Below, in pieces: positions 1 through 7,246 of a stretch of 9,669 bases of DNA (position 1 is its first letter; every line of letters starts with the position of its first letter). The stretch is from JBFHER01 sp041584055 (GTDB lineage Bacteria; Bacteroidota; Bacteroidia; Bacteroidales; UBA5342), in contig JBFHER010000144.1 in assembly GCA_041584055.1 (NCBI GenBank), positions 1 to 9,669 of the forward strand, read 5' to 3'. The translations under genes and the position numbers were made by a program. Below the pieces are notes generated by a model, which saw nothing but the letters and a program-made list of their open reading frames with translations, had not been told where the DNA came from and did no database searches.

Positions 1-642
1 GAAAAGGTAATCAACAAAGACATCCATCCCACCAAAGAAGGACTTACAATGGGCGAAGCGGTTGAAATGATTACTGAAAAAACTAAGCACGATGCTATTC
101 TTGTTACAGATGTTGGTCAGCATCAGATGATTGCTTCCCGTTACTTTAAGTATGCAAAATCCAGATCATCGGTAACTTCAGGCGGGCTGGGAACAATGGG
201 ATTCGGTCTGCCAGCAGCCATAGGTGCCAAGTTTGGGTGCCCTCATCGTCAGGTGTTTGCTGTGATTGGAGATGGTGGTTTCCAGATGACCCTTCAGGAA
301 TTAGGTACCATCGCACAGGAAAAACTACCTGTTAAGATCGTCATTATGAATAACCATTTTCTGGGAATGGTTCGCCAGTGGCAGGAGCTTTTCTTTGAAA
401 GCAGATATTCTTTCACAGAGATGCTTAGCCCTGATTTCGTGGCTTTGGCAGCATCCTATGGCATTAGCGGACAAAGTGTTTCTGAACGTGCTCACCTGGA
501 TGGAGCGGTGGAGGAAATGATCAAACATGAAGGTCCTTACCTGCTTGAAATAAAGGTTGAGAAAGAAGACAATGTGTTCCCTATGGTGCCTTCAGGCGCA
601 TCGGTTGCTGAAATTATTTTGGAAAATCCAAATGGGAAATAA
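1..642 (+). CDS. ilvB: acetolactate synthase large subunit, C-terminal part (5' end outside window)
   Basis: This is the catalytic subunit of acetohydroxyacid synthase, which condenses two pyruvates, or pyruvate with 2-oxobutyrate, in the first shared step of valine, leucine and isoleucine synthesis. It is a cytoplasmic ThDP, Mg and FAD enzyme. The frame is open from base 1, so the ATG at 49 is an internal methionine. Only the C-terminal ThDP-binding domain (213 residues) is visible. The ThDP/Mg motif begins at GDG (268-276) and ends about 25 residues later at NN (349-354). It is followed by LGMVRQWQE, the family's active-site segment with its conserved Trp. The C-terminus MVPSGASVAEII is typical. 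The partner ilvN follows after 34 bases, so the two are very probably cotranscribed. Identity is secure; only the missing N-terminus is unknown. Confidence 0.96.
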   Translation, partial: EKVINKDIHPTKEGLTMGEAVEMITEKTKHDAILVTDVGQHQMIASRYFKYAKSRSSVTSGGLGTMGFGLPAAIGAKFGCPHRQVFAVIGDGGFQMTLQELGTIAQEKLPVKIVIMNNHFLGMVRQWQELFFESRYSFTEMLSPDFVALAASYGISGQSVSERAHLDGAVEEMIKHEGPYLLEIKVEKEDNVFPMVPSGASVAEIILENPNGK

Positions 643-676
643 ATGAAAGAGTATAATTTTTTATGAAACAATTAAG

Positions 677-1222
677 ATGAAACAGGAATATATCATATCT
701 GCCTATACAGAGAACCATATTGGATTGCTGAATCGAATTACAATCATCTTCACAAGAAGAAAGGTAAATATCGACAGTTTAACCGTTTCAGAGTCGGCAT
801 TGAAAGGCATTAGTAAATTTACGATTGTCATTAATGCCACAGAAGATCAGACCCGGAAAATTGTGAGTCAGATTGAGAAACATGTGGAGGTTCTAAAAGC
901 ATTTTATCATACAAATGATGAAATGATTTATCAGGAGGTGGCACTTTACAAGGTGCCTACAGATGCCTTGATGAGTGGGAATGCAGTTGAAGGGCTTGTG
1001 CGCAAATACAATGCGCGTATTCTGGAAGTTACCCCTGAATTTACTGCCATTGAAAAAACAGGGCATAAAGAAGAAACACAGGATTTCTTTGATGCTTTGA
1101 ATCAATTCGGTGTACTCCAGTTTATTCGAAGCGGACGCGTGGCAATAACACGCTCTCCAATCGAAAAATTATCAGAGTTCCTCAAGGAAAGAGACGAACT
1201 CTTATCTCAAATTCAGGATTAA
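677..1222 (+). CDS. ilvN: acetolactate synthase small (regulatory) subunit
   Basis: This is the regulatory subunit that stimulates IlvB and confers feedback inhibition by valine. It has 181 residues, somewhat longer than E. coli IlvH (about 163). Residues 4-78 form an ACT domain beginning YIISAYTENHIGLLNRI. G16 and N31 sit at the spacing of IlvH G14 and N29, two residues known to be needed for valine sensitivity, so the feedback site looks intact. Residues about 85-165 form the second ACT-like domain, including MIYQEVALYKVP and FGVLQFIRSGRVAI, characteristic of Bacteroidota members. The gene lies 34 bases after ilvB. The ATG at 677 is preferred because homologues start just before this beta strand. 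It overlaps the stop of a five-codon ORF (663-680). No ilvC or leu gene follows; the unit ends here against the convergent folC. Confidence 0.96.
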   Translation: MKQEYIISAYTENHIGLLNRITIIFTRRKVNIDSLTVSESALKGISKFTIVINATEDQTRKIVSQIEKHVEVLKAFYHTNDEMIYQEVALYKVPTDALMSGNAVEGLVRKYNARILEVTPEFTAIEKTGHKEETQDFFDALNQFGVLQFIRSGRVAITRSPIEKLSEFLKERDELLSQIQD

Positions 1223-1227
1223 GCTAA

Positions 1228-1268
1228 TTTTACGCATCGGGTGACTTTGTGTTATCCGATGTGTAAAA
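1228..1268. repeat. 13-bp inverted repeat between convergent ilvN and folC
   Basis: Bases 1228-1240 (TTTTACGCATCGG) pair with 1256-1268 (CCGATGTGTAAAA) over 13 positions with a single G-T wobble, leaving a 15-base loop. The right arm lies inside the last codons of folC and the left arm just after the ilvN stop. The position fits transcript-end structure for both genes. However, the arms begin with T and end with A on both strands, so no 3' U-tract follows the hairpin and it is not a canonical intrinsic terminator. It could act as an mRNA 3'-end stabilising or processing hairpin. The pairing is seen directly; the function is inference. Confidence 0.5.
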
Positions 1269-2544
1269 GCAGATCCCCAACAACAAATGTGCTTCCTCCT
1301 ACGAAAATCAAGTCATCCGGAAGGGCATTCTTAAGTGCCGTTTTGTAGGCCAGGCCAACGGTTGGATAGGAATCACCGGATAATCCGATTGCCTTCGCTT
1401 CATCTGCAAGTTCTTTTGCATTTCTTGCCCTGGGAATGTTTGCCTGGGTAAAATAATAGCTCGCATTTTTAGGGAGTAAGGCTAAAATGTCTTTGGCCGA
1501 TTTGTCATCAACCATTCCCCAAATGATATGCAACGATGAATGCCCGAGGCTTGTTAACTGTTCAAGAATTGGTTTTACTCCTTCTTTGTTATGCGCAGTA
1601 TCACAAATTACCCTGGGCTTCTCCTGAATGGTTTCCCAGCGTCCCCTTAAGCCTGTTGACCTTGCAACATTGTTTAGCCCTTTATAAATGCTAAGTTCAT
1701 TTATCCCTTTAAATGCATCTTTTACCACATTGATTGCAGTCAGGCAGGTGATGAGATTTAAGCGCTGATAGTTGCCCAGTAAATCGATGCTGTATTCTCT
1801 GGATTTTCTGTCTTTGTCAACAAGGATGTAATTGGTGTTATTCGTGATCTCCTGTTTCCTGACTGTGAATATCTGATCTGCAAAATAGATGTCAGCTGAA
1901 TTCTTTTGAGCAAAGGTTTCAAAAATAAGCTTGCTTTCTGAGTTGGTTTCTCCAATTACTACAGGGATTCCGGGTTTGATGATGCCTGCTTTCTCTGCTG
2001 CAATTTCAGGAATTGAATTCCCAAGGAATTGTGTGTGATCCAGCCCAATGTTTGTAATAACAGAAACCAGGGGTTTAATAATGTTCGTTGAATCCAGTCT
2101 TCCTCCTAGTCCGGTTTCGATGATGGCAATGTCTACTTTTTCTTCTTTGAAATATTGAAAAGCCATTGCTACTGTCATCTCAAAAAATGAGGGTTGCAAT
2201 GCTTCTATCTGTGGTTTTATGCGACTCACAAATCCCATCACAAAGTCTTTGCTTACTTTCTTCCCGTTGACCTTAATGCGTTCTCTGAAATCAACCAGGT
2301 GAGGAGAGGTGTAGAGGCCGACCTTATAGCCCGCTGCCTGAAAAACAGATGCAAGCATGTGAGATACCGATCCCTTGCCATTGGTCCCTGCAATATGAAT
2401 GCTTTTAAAATGCGTGTGCGGCGACTGCAGAAATTTGTCAAGTGCAAGTGTATTGTCAAGATTTGCTTTATACGCAGATTTTCCCTGCCGCTGATAAACT
2501 GGCAGACTGTGAAAGAGAAAATCGATGGTGTCCTGGTAGTTCAT
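1252..2544 (-). CDS. folC: bifunctional folylpolyglutamate synthase / dihydrofolate synthase
   Basis: This cytoplasmic Mur-ligase-superfamily enzyme uses ATP to add glutamate to dihydropteroate and then to reduced folates. It has 430 residues from the chosen start, normal for FolC. The P-loop is GTNGKGS at residues 53-59. It is followed by the folate-loop signature TSPHLVDFRERI, then ETGLGGRLDSTNI, then ITNIGLDHTQFLG with AAEKAGIIK, and in the C-terminal ligase domain RGRWE and DTAHN. The start at 2544 (MNYQDTIDFLF...) is chosen because Bacteroidota FolC proteins begin with this segment. The frame stays open to an ATG at 2625, but the 27 extra residues (rich in Lys, Gln and Ser) do not look like part of the family. 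The gene converges on ilvN and diverges from the PhoH gene. Confidence 0.95.
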   Translation of the reverse strand: MNYQDTIDFLFHSLPVYQRQGKSAYKANLDNTLALDKFLQSPHTHFKSIHIAGTNGKGSVSHMLASVFQAAGYKVGLYTSPHLVDFRERIKVNGKKVSKDFVMGFVSRIKPQIEALQPSFFEMTVAMAFQYFKEEKVDIAIIETGLGGRLDSTNIIKPLVSVITNIGLDHTQFLGNSIPEIAAEKAGIIKPGIPVVIGETNSESKLIFETFAQKNSADIYFADQIFTVRKQEITNNTNYILVDKDRKSREYSIDLLGNYQRLNLITCLTAINVVKDAFKGINELSIYKGLNNVARSTGLRGRWETIQEKPRVICDTAHNKEGVKPILEQLTSLGHSSLHIIWGMVDDKSAKDILALLPKNASYYFTQANIPRARNAKELADEAKAIGLSGDSYPTVGLAYKTALKNALPDDLIFVGGSTFVVGDLLLHIG

Positions 2545-2709
2545 TATTTGTTGATAAAATGAAAGTTGGCTTTCGGCTTGACTTTCAGGCTTTAAGCATT
2601 TTTTGATTGCACGTTCTGAATGCAAAAATGAGAATAAACATTTTTGAAAAAAAATTGAATTACTTTTTTTTTACTTTTAAAGGGTGTTGTTGAATTAAAA
2701 AGATAGGGT
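2545..2709. promoter_or_regulatory. AT-rich divergent intergenic region between folC and the PhoH gene
   Basis: This 165-base stretch must hold the promoters of both divergent genes. It contains a strongly AT-rich core (about 2631-2700) with runs of A and T. For the PhoH gene the best match to the Bacteroidota -7 element TAnnTTTG is TACTTTTA at 2672-2679 (7 of 8), ending 30 bases before the ATG, but no TTG lies at the expected distance upstream. For folC I see only a loose match (CATTTTTG on the minus strand, 2623-2630). The promoters are therefore inferred mainly from gene layout. Confidence 0.3.
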
Positions 2710-4038
2710 ATGCCCAAATTAACGAAGTGTTTTGTGATAGATACAAATGTGATTCTTCACGACTTTGAATGTATTTATCAGTTTCAGGAGAATGATATTT
2801 TTCTTCCCATACAGGTGCTTGAGGAGCTTGATAGATTTAAAAAAGGTAACGCGCAGATAAATTTCAATGCGAGAGAATTCACGCGGGAGTTGGATAAGGT
2901 TGCAGGTGATGATTTGTTCACAAAAGGGGTGTCCTTGGGAAAGGGCAAAGGGCGTTTGTTTGTAATTCAGGGAAAGCCTTTTCCGGATGAAATGAAAGAA
3001 TCTTTTTTCGAAAAAACTGCCGATCATCAAATCATAGCCATCGCTGATTGGGTGAAAAAACAATATCCTTCACGGCCAACAATTTTTGTATCAAAAGATA
3101 TCAATCTTAGATTGAAAGCGAAGTCTATCGGTATTCTTGCGGAAGATTATACGACAGATAAAGTAAAAGACCCCGATGTCATAAGGAAAGTCATCCAAAT
3201 GCGGGAAGGGTTTGATAAGGAATTGATAAGCCAGCTTTACCAGAATCATGATGGGCTACCTGTGGAGAGTTTCGGTTTTGAAACCAAACCAAAAGCCAAC
3301 TCATGCTTTATACTCAAGAATCATAACAGCAGTGTCCTGGCGAGGTACGACAGCTTTTCAGATCATTTGAAAAAGGTGATGAAGGAACGTTGTTTTGGTA
3401 TTGAAGCACGCAACGCCGAGCAGGCCTTTTCACTGGATGTGTTGATGAATCCTGACATAAAGTTGGTGGCACTGACGGGACGCGCCGGGACAGGAAAGAC
3501 CTTGCTGGCACTGGCTTCAGCACTGGCTCAGCATCAAAAATACAATCAGATATTGCTGGCACGACCAATTGTGTCACTTGCAAACAGGGATCTTGGATTT
3601 CTGCCCGGCGATGAGCTGCAAAAGATTGGTCCGTACATGCAACCCTTGTTTGATAACCTGGGGGTGATAAAACACCAGTTCTCTCCAAATTCTAAAGAAG
3701 TTAAGGAAATCGATATCCTGATGAATGAGGAAAGGATCGTGATTACACCTTTGGCATACATCCGTGGGCGAAGTCTTTCTGATACATTTTTTATCATTGA
3801 TGAGGCACAGAATTTAACTCCCCACGAGGTGAAAACAATAATCACAAGAGCGGGTGAAGGAACCAAAATGATATTTACAGGAGATGTTCAACAAATTGAC
3901 TCTCCTTACCTTGACGAGCATTCCAATGGGCTGGCGTATCTAACCGACCGCATGACAGGACAGGATTTGTTTGCGCACATTAATCTTGTGAAAGGTGAGC
4001 GATCCTATTTGTCGGAGCTGGCCGCAAGTCTTTTGTAA
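2710..4038 (+). CDS. PIN-domain plus PhoH-domain ATPase (PhoH2/YlaK type)
   Basis: This is a 442-residue fusion of an N-terminal PIN nuclease domain and a C-terminal PhoH-type P-loop ATPase, the usual length and order for this family. The PIN domain spans about residues 7-140 and keeps its acidic residues: D11 in VIDTNVILHD, E38/E39 in VLEELDRFK, D105 in ADHQII and D130 in SKDINLRLKA. The ATPase domain, about residues 235-440, has Walker A GRAGTGKT at 257-264, the family segment LARPIVSLANRDLGFLPGD, Walker B FFIIDEAQ ending near 367, and GDVQQIDSP. Mycobacterial PhoH2 proteins of this architecture are reported to unwind and cleave RNA, so a role in RNA processing or decay is likely but inferred here. 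The protein should be cytoplasmic. No antitoxin-like small gene is adjacent. A strong terminator follows 17 bases after the stop, so the gene is probably monocistronic. Confidence 0.93.
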   Translation: MPKLTKCFVIDTNVILHDFECIYQFQENDIFLPIQVLEELDRFKKGNAQINFNAREFTRELDKVAGDDLFTKGVSLGKGKGRLFVIQGKPFPDEMKESFFEKTADHQIIAIADWVKKQYPSRPTIFVSKDINLRLKAKSIGILAEDYTTDKVKDPDVIRKVIQMREGFDKELISQLYQNHDGLPVESFGFETKPKANSCFILKNHNSSVLARYDSFSDHLKKVMKERCFGIEARNAEQAFSLDVLMNPDIKLVALTGRAGTGKTLLALASALAQHQKYNQILLARPIVSLANRDLGFLPGDELQKIGPYMQPLFDNLGVIKHQFSPNSKEVKEIDILMNEERIVITPLAYIRGRSLSDTFFIIDEAQNLTPHEVKTIITRAGEGTKMIFTGDVQQIDSPYLDEHSNGLAYLTDRMTGQDLFAHINLVKGERSYLSELAASLL

Positions 4039-4055
4039 ACGATTGATCCATTGAT

Positions 4056-4082
4056 AGCCCGGGCATTCGTCCGGGCTTTTTT
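4056..4082 (+). terminator. intrinsic terminator of the PhoH gene
   Basis: The sequence AGCCCGGGC (4056-4064) pairs with GTCCGGGCT (4069-4077), nine pairs including one G-T wobble, around the tetraloop ATTC. It runs straight into six T residues (4077-4082). It begins 17 bases after the PhoH stop codon. The GC-rich stem plus T-tract is the textbook rho-independent form and separates the PhoH unit from the protease-xseA unit. Confidence 0.9.
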
Positions 4083-4133
4083 GTCAACAAAAGCATGTTG
4101 CATTGCGTTCTTTTTAAATCAATCTCCTTTTTG

Positions 4134-4141
4134 TAATTTTG
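4134..4141 (+). promoter_or_regulatory. Bacteroidota -7 promoter element (TAnnTTTG) for the protease-xseA unit
   Basis: TAATTTTG matches the Bacteroidota sigma-70 -7 consensus TAnnTTTG exactly and lies between the upstream terminator and the protease ATG, the only place a promoter for this unit is expected. The -33 TTG is not evident at the usual spacing of about 19-20 bases; there is only a T-run at 4111-4115. The element ends five bases before the ATG at 4147, so a transcript starting from it would have almost no leader. Confidence 0.5.
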
Positions 4142-4146
4142 ATTCC

Positions 4147-5787
4147 ATGGGTAGATTCAAACAGCTTGTCCTTTTAATTCTTTTTCTGCTTGTTGCAAAT
4201 TCAATTTTTTCGCAGGCAGTGAAGGAAAGGTATTGGGTCGCGTTTACTGACAAGCAGGACAATACATATTCACTTGATAAACCTGAGGATTTTTTATCTG
4301 AAAGGGCATTGGAGCGCCGGAGAAAGCAGGGAATTGCTTTGGATGAACGAGATCTGCCGGTAACGCAGCGCTACATCGATTCTCTGATTGCAACAGGGGC
4401 CAGGGTACGCTCTACATCAAAATGGTTGAACGGTGCTACAATTGAGACAGACAGTGCCGAAATAGCCTTGAAGATAAAAACGTTTTCTTTTGTGGATGCC
4501 ATTGCACTTAGCTGGACTTCTTTGGTTTCTAAAAGTGCTAAAATGAAAATGGATGTTCAGATCATGGAGGAAATAAAGGTAGATCCGGAGATATATGGTC
4601 AGTCGCTTAAACAACTTACCCTAAATAATCATCACCTGATGCACGATCTTGGCTATCGTGGTGAGGGGATGTTAATTGCTGTATTGGATGCGGGTTATGT
4701 TAATGTGGATAAATTGCCCGCATTTGATTCTCTTCGGACGAGGGGACAGATTATGGGAATCAGAGACTTTGTGGATCCTTATCGGGATTTCTATAGCAGC
4801 CATTACCATGGTATGATGGTGCTCTCATGTATGGGGGGTATTATTCCTGGCATGCTCATGGGGAGTGCACCTGATGCAGATTATTTTCTGATAACCACAG
4901 AAGACAATGAATCGGAATTCCCTGTTGAGATGGATAACTGGGTGGCCGGTGCCGAACTGGCAGACAGCATCGGGGCAGATATTATCAATAGTTCACTTGG
5001 ATATTCGTGGTTTGATGATGCCTCCATGAATTACAGCTACGCGCAAATGGATGGCAATACAGCACGCGTTACCCGTGGTGCTGATATCGCTGCATCAAAG
5101 GGGATGCTCATATGCAACAGTGCCGGAAATGAAGGAGATAAGGCCTGGAAGAAATTGATTGCACCATCAGACGGCGACAGCGTGCTTTCCGTGGGTTCAA
5201 TGGATCAGGACAGTGCATATACTGCGTTCAGCTCTCGTGGTCCGGCGTCAGATGGAAGGGTGAAACCTAATACGCTGGCAAATGGACGGGGGGTCACCGT
5301 TCAATCATTACAGGATACGCCGGAGGCTGACTTTGTGGGAAGGGTGAATGGGACTTCTTTTTCATCACCGTTGATGGCCGGAATGGCTGCCTGCTTATGG
5401 CAGGCTTTGCCTGAGAAAAGTGCGATGGAGATTAAGGCAATCATTGAAAAGAGCAGCCATTTGTATGATACGCCAAACGACAGCATGGGATTTGGTATTG
5501 CAAATATTTATAAGGCTTACAGCGATAATGTTGCCGGGTTGGATAGTAATCTGCAGTCAGAAAAGACAAAAATATTTTATGTTCAATCCGATCATGCCTT
5601 GTACGTGAGGGAAATGTCACTACCATTTTCTCTGGAGCTTTATGATGTTGGCGGGCGTTTACTTTTGAAGACGGAAGCATCGGAACAAAAGCGTTTTGGT
5701 TTAAGCAAAAACCTTTCAGGTGTGATTGTTGTGGGCCGGCTGGTTTTTTCCGGAGGTGCCTATTCTCAAACTTTATTCATTCCATAG
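4147..5787 (+). CDS. secreted subtilisin-like (S8) serine protease with T9SS-type sorting domain
   Basis: This is a 546-residue exported S8 peptidase. Residues 1-23 are a signal peptide: MGRFK, then a Leu-rich core ending FSQ. Residues about 30-150 form a propeptide-like region typical of Bacteroidota S8 proteins (DKPEDFLSERALERRRKQGI). The catalytic domain, about residues 151-465, shows the triad D181 (VLDAGY), H221 (HYHGMMVLS) and S404 (NGTSFSSP), with oxyanion N328 (NSAGNEG). The Thr usually following HG is Met223 here. The last 75 or so residues (SLELYDVGGRLLLK, NLSGVIVVGRL, QTLFIP) resemble a type A T9SS sorting domain, though without a YPNP motif. The protein is therefore probably exported by Sec, then passed across the outer membrane by T9SS and released or surface-anchored. 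The start at 4147 is fixed by the signal peptide. xseA begins one base after the stop. Substrate is unknown. Confidence 0.93.
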   Translation: MGRFKQLVLLILFLLVANSIFSQAVKERYWVAFTDKQDNTYSLDKPEDFLSERALERRRKQGIALDERDLPVTQRYIDSLIATGARVRSTSKWLNGATIETDSAEIALKIKTFSFVDAIALSWTSLVSKSAKMKMDVQIMEEIKVDPEIYGQSLKQLTLNNHHLMHDLGYRGEGMLIAVLDAGYVNVDKLPAFDSLRTRGQIMGIRDFVDPYRDFYSSHYHGMMVLSCMGGIIPGMLMGSAPDADYFLITTEDNESEFPVEMDNWVAGAELADSIGADIINSSLGYSWFDDASMNYSYAQMDGNTARVTRGADIAASKGMLICNSAGNEGDKAWKKLIAPSDGDSVLSVGSMDQDSAYTAFSSRGPASDGRVKPNTLANGRGVTVQSLQDTPEADFVGRVNGTSFSSPLMAGMAACLWQALPEKSAMEIKAIIEKSSHLYDTPNDSMGFGIANIYKAYSDNVAGLDSNLQSEKTKIFYVQSDHALYVREMSLPFSLELYDVGGRLLLKTEASEQKRFGLSKNLSGVIVVGRLVFSGGAYSQTLFIP

Positions 5788-5788
5788 C

Positions 5789-7159
5789 ATGCAGGACAAG
5801 TCCCTTTCATTAAGCGAACTGACCTCCCAGGTGAAATCTGTTTTAAGCAGTGAGATGGGTGGATTTTACTGGGTGGTTGCTGAAATTGCAGAATTAAAAG
5901 TCAATGGAATGTCTGGGCATTGCTACCTTGAGTTAATAGAGAAAGATGACTCTAATAAAACACTTGCCAGGGTAAGAGCTACCATATGGGCTGCGCAATA
6001 TAGAATGATTCGTCCTTATTTTGAATCCACAACAGGACAGTTTCTTGATCAGGGAATAAAGGTGTTGCTAAGGGTCACACTTGAGTTTCACGAGGTGTAT
6101 GGCATTTCACTGAATGTTAGGGATATAGATCCTTCCTATACCATGGGTGATCTAAGCCGGCGCAGAATGGAAATACTGCAACAACTGGAAGCAGATGGTG
6201 TACTTCAAATGAACAGGGAACTTGACTTTCCCGTGCTTCCTATACGCATCGCCGTTATCTCGTCGGGCAACGCTGCTGGTTATGAGGATTTTGTTGAACA
6301 GCTGCAAAATAACGAAGGGAATTATCATTTCTCTGTTAAATTATTTGATGCAGTGATGCAGGGAGATGGCGCAGCAGGCTCTGTGATGAATGCGCTGGAT
6401 CAGGTTTACCTTGAAGCGGATGCCTTCGATTGTGTGGTGATTGTACGTGGTGGTGGAGCAGCGCTCGATCTGACTTGTTTTGATGACTACGATCTTGCCT
6501 ATCTGATTACACAGTTCCCTTTGCCAGTATTGAGTGGTATCGGGCACCAAAAGGATGATACGATTACGGATATGGTGGCCTTTCTTAAACTGAAAACACC
6601 TACCGCTGTGGCGGCTTTTTTGATCGATTGTATGGTGGAGGCAGAGACGCATCTTAACATGCTGGCACAGGACATATCAGGGAATGCGCGAAGCTTTCTG
6701 GATGAAGAAAAACGAAGAATTGATTTAATCCGCTTAACACTTCCAGGAATGGTGCAGGGAATTGTGAGAGATTATGATGTCAGATTAAATCGCATTGCAG
6801 AAAAACTCCCCTTTGCTGCAGGTGACTTTTTAGCAGATAAAGAACATCAACTTCAAAGATACACGGATAAGTTGTTGGGCAGCTCAACACTGAAGCTTAC
6901 CGCAAAAGAAAATCAACTAAAAGGCTTGTGCCGCGAGTTGAAAACTGAAAGCTGGCATTTGTTGGAAAAGAAAATCAATCAGCTGAATTCCTTTGCCATG
7001 AAGGCTGAATTACTTGATCCAGGAAAACTTTTAAAACGAGGATACAGCATTACAACCCATCATGGAAAGGTTGTGAAAAGTGCGGGAAGCTTAAGCCCGG
7101 GAGACATCATTGAGACACATCTGCACAAGGGGAAAGTAGAAAGTGAGGTGAAGAAATGA
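5789..7159 (+). CDS. xseA: exodeoxyribonuclease VII large subunit
   Basis: This is the catalytic subunit of exonuclease VII, which degrades single-stranded DNA from both ends and acts in mismatch repair and DNA damage processing. It has 456 residues, the normal length. Residues about 5-105 form an OB-fold DNA-binding domain (FYWVVAEIAELKVN, HCYLELIEKDD). The catalytic domain shows D167 (GYEDFVEQL), R220 (VRGGGAALDL), H253 and D256 (SGIGHQKDD). Their spacing agrees closely with E. coli D155, R205, H238 and D241, reported as essential. Residues about 300-410 are charged and helical, matching the long coiled region that binds XseB. The C-terminus has the usual RGYSITTHHGKVV and LSPGDIIETHL barrel segment. 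The ATG at 5789 follows the protease stop by one base, suggesting translational coupling. No xseB follows; the next gene faces it from the other strand. Confidence 0.96.
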   Translation: MQDKSLSLSELTSQVKSVLSSEMGGFYWVVAEIAELKVNGMSGHCYLELIEKDDSNKTLARVRATIWAAQYRMIRPYFESTTGQFLDQGIKVLLRVTLEFHEVYGISLNVRDIDPSYTMGDLSRRRMEILQQLEADGVLQMNRELDFPVLPIRIAVISSGNAAGYEDFVEQLQNNEGNYHFSVKLFDAVMQGDGAAGSVMNALDQVYLEADAFDCVVIVRGGGAALDLTCFDDYDLAYLITQFPLPVLSGIGHQKDDTITDMVAFLKLKTPTAVAAFLIDCMVEAETHLNMLAQDISGNARSFLDEEKRRIDLIRLTLPGMVQGIVRDYDVRLNRIAEKLPFAAGDFLADKEHQLQRYTDKLLGSSTLKLTAKENQLKGLCRELKTESWHLLEKKINQLNSFAMKAELLDPGKLLKRGYSITTHHGKVVKSAGSLSPGDIIETHLHKGKVESEVKK

Positions 7160-7246
7160 TGTGATGGTTTTTTTGACGGATTCTTTTCAAGATCCTGACT
7201 TAGATTTTGTGTGTGGGCCTCTGCCGGTAAATCGGGTTTTTATCAA

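Noticed and set aside
2545..2625. Upstream in-frame ATG that would extend FolC by 27 residues
   Set aside because: The extra residues do not resemble the FolC N-terminus, whereas the protein from 2544 begins with the family-typical MNYQDTIDFLF.
3314..3866. Two long antisense reading frames opposite the PhoH ATPase domain
   Set aside because: They lie wholly within a well-conserved gene, have compositionally odd translations and match no family I recognise; they are shadows of the coding strand.
4051..4146. In-frame TTG that would extend the protease by 32 residues
   Set aside because: It starts inside the PhoH terminator hairpin and would bury the signal peptide, which begins cleanly at the ATG at 4147.
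5726..5788. Upstream ATG that would extend XseA by 21 residues into the protease gene
   Set aside because: The added residues are out-of-frame protease sequence; the ATG at 5789 gives a normal XseA N-terminus.
7188..7209. CAAGATC/GATTTTG hairpin between xseA and the exported repeat protein
   Set aside because: The stem is only seven AT-rich pairs with a wobble and has no T-run after it on either strand, so it does not qualify as a terminator.
7224..7241. CCG/CGG hairpin followed by TTTTTAT as a possible xseA terminator
   Set aside because: The stem is only three to four pairs, too weak to support a call.
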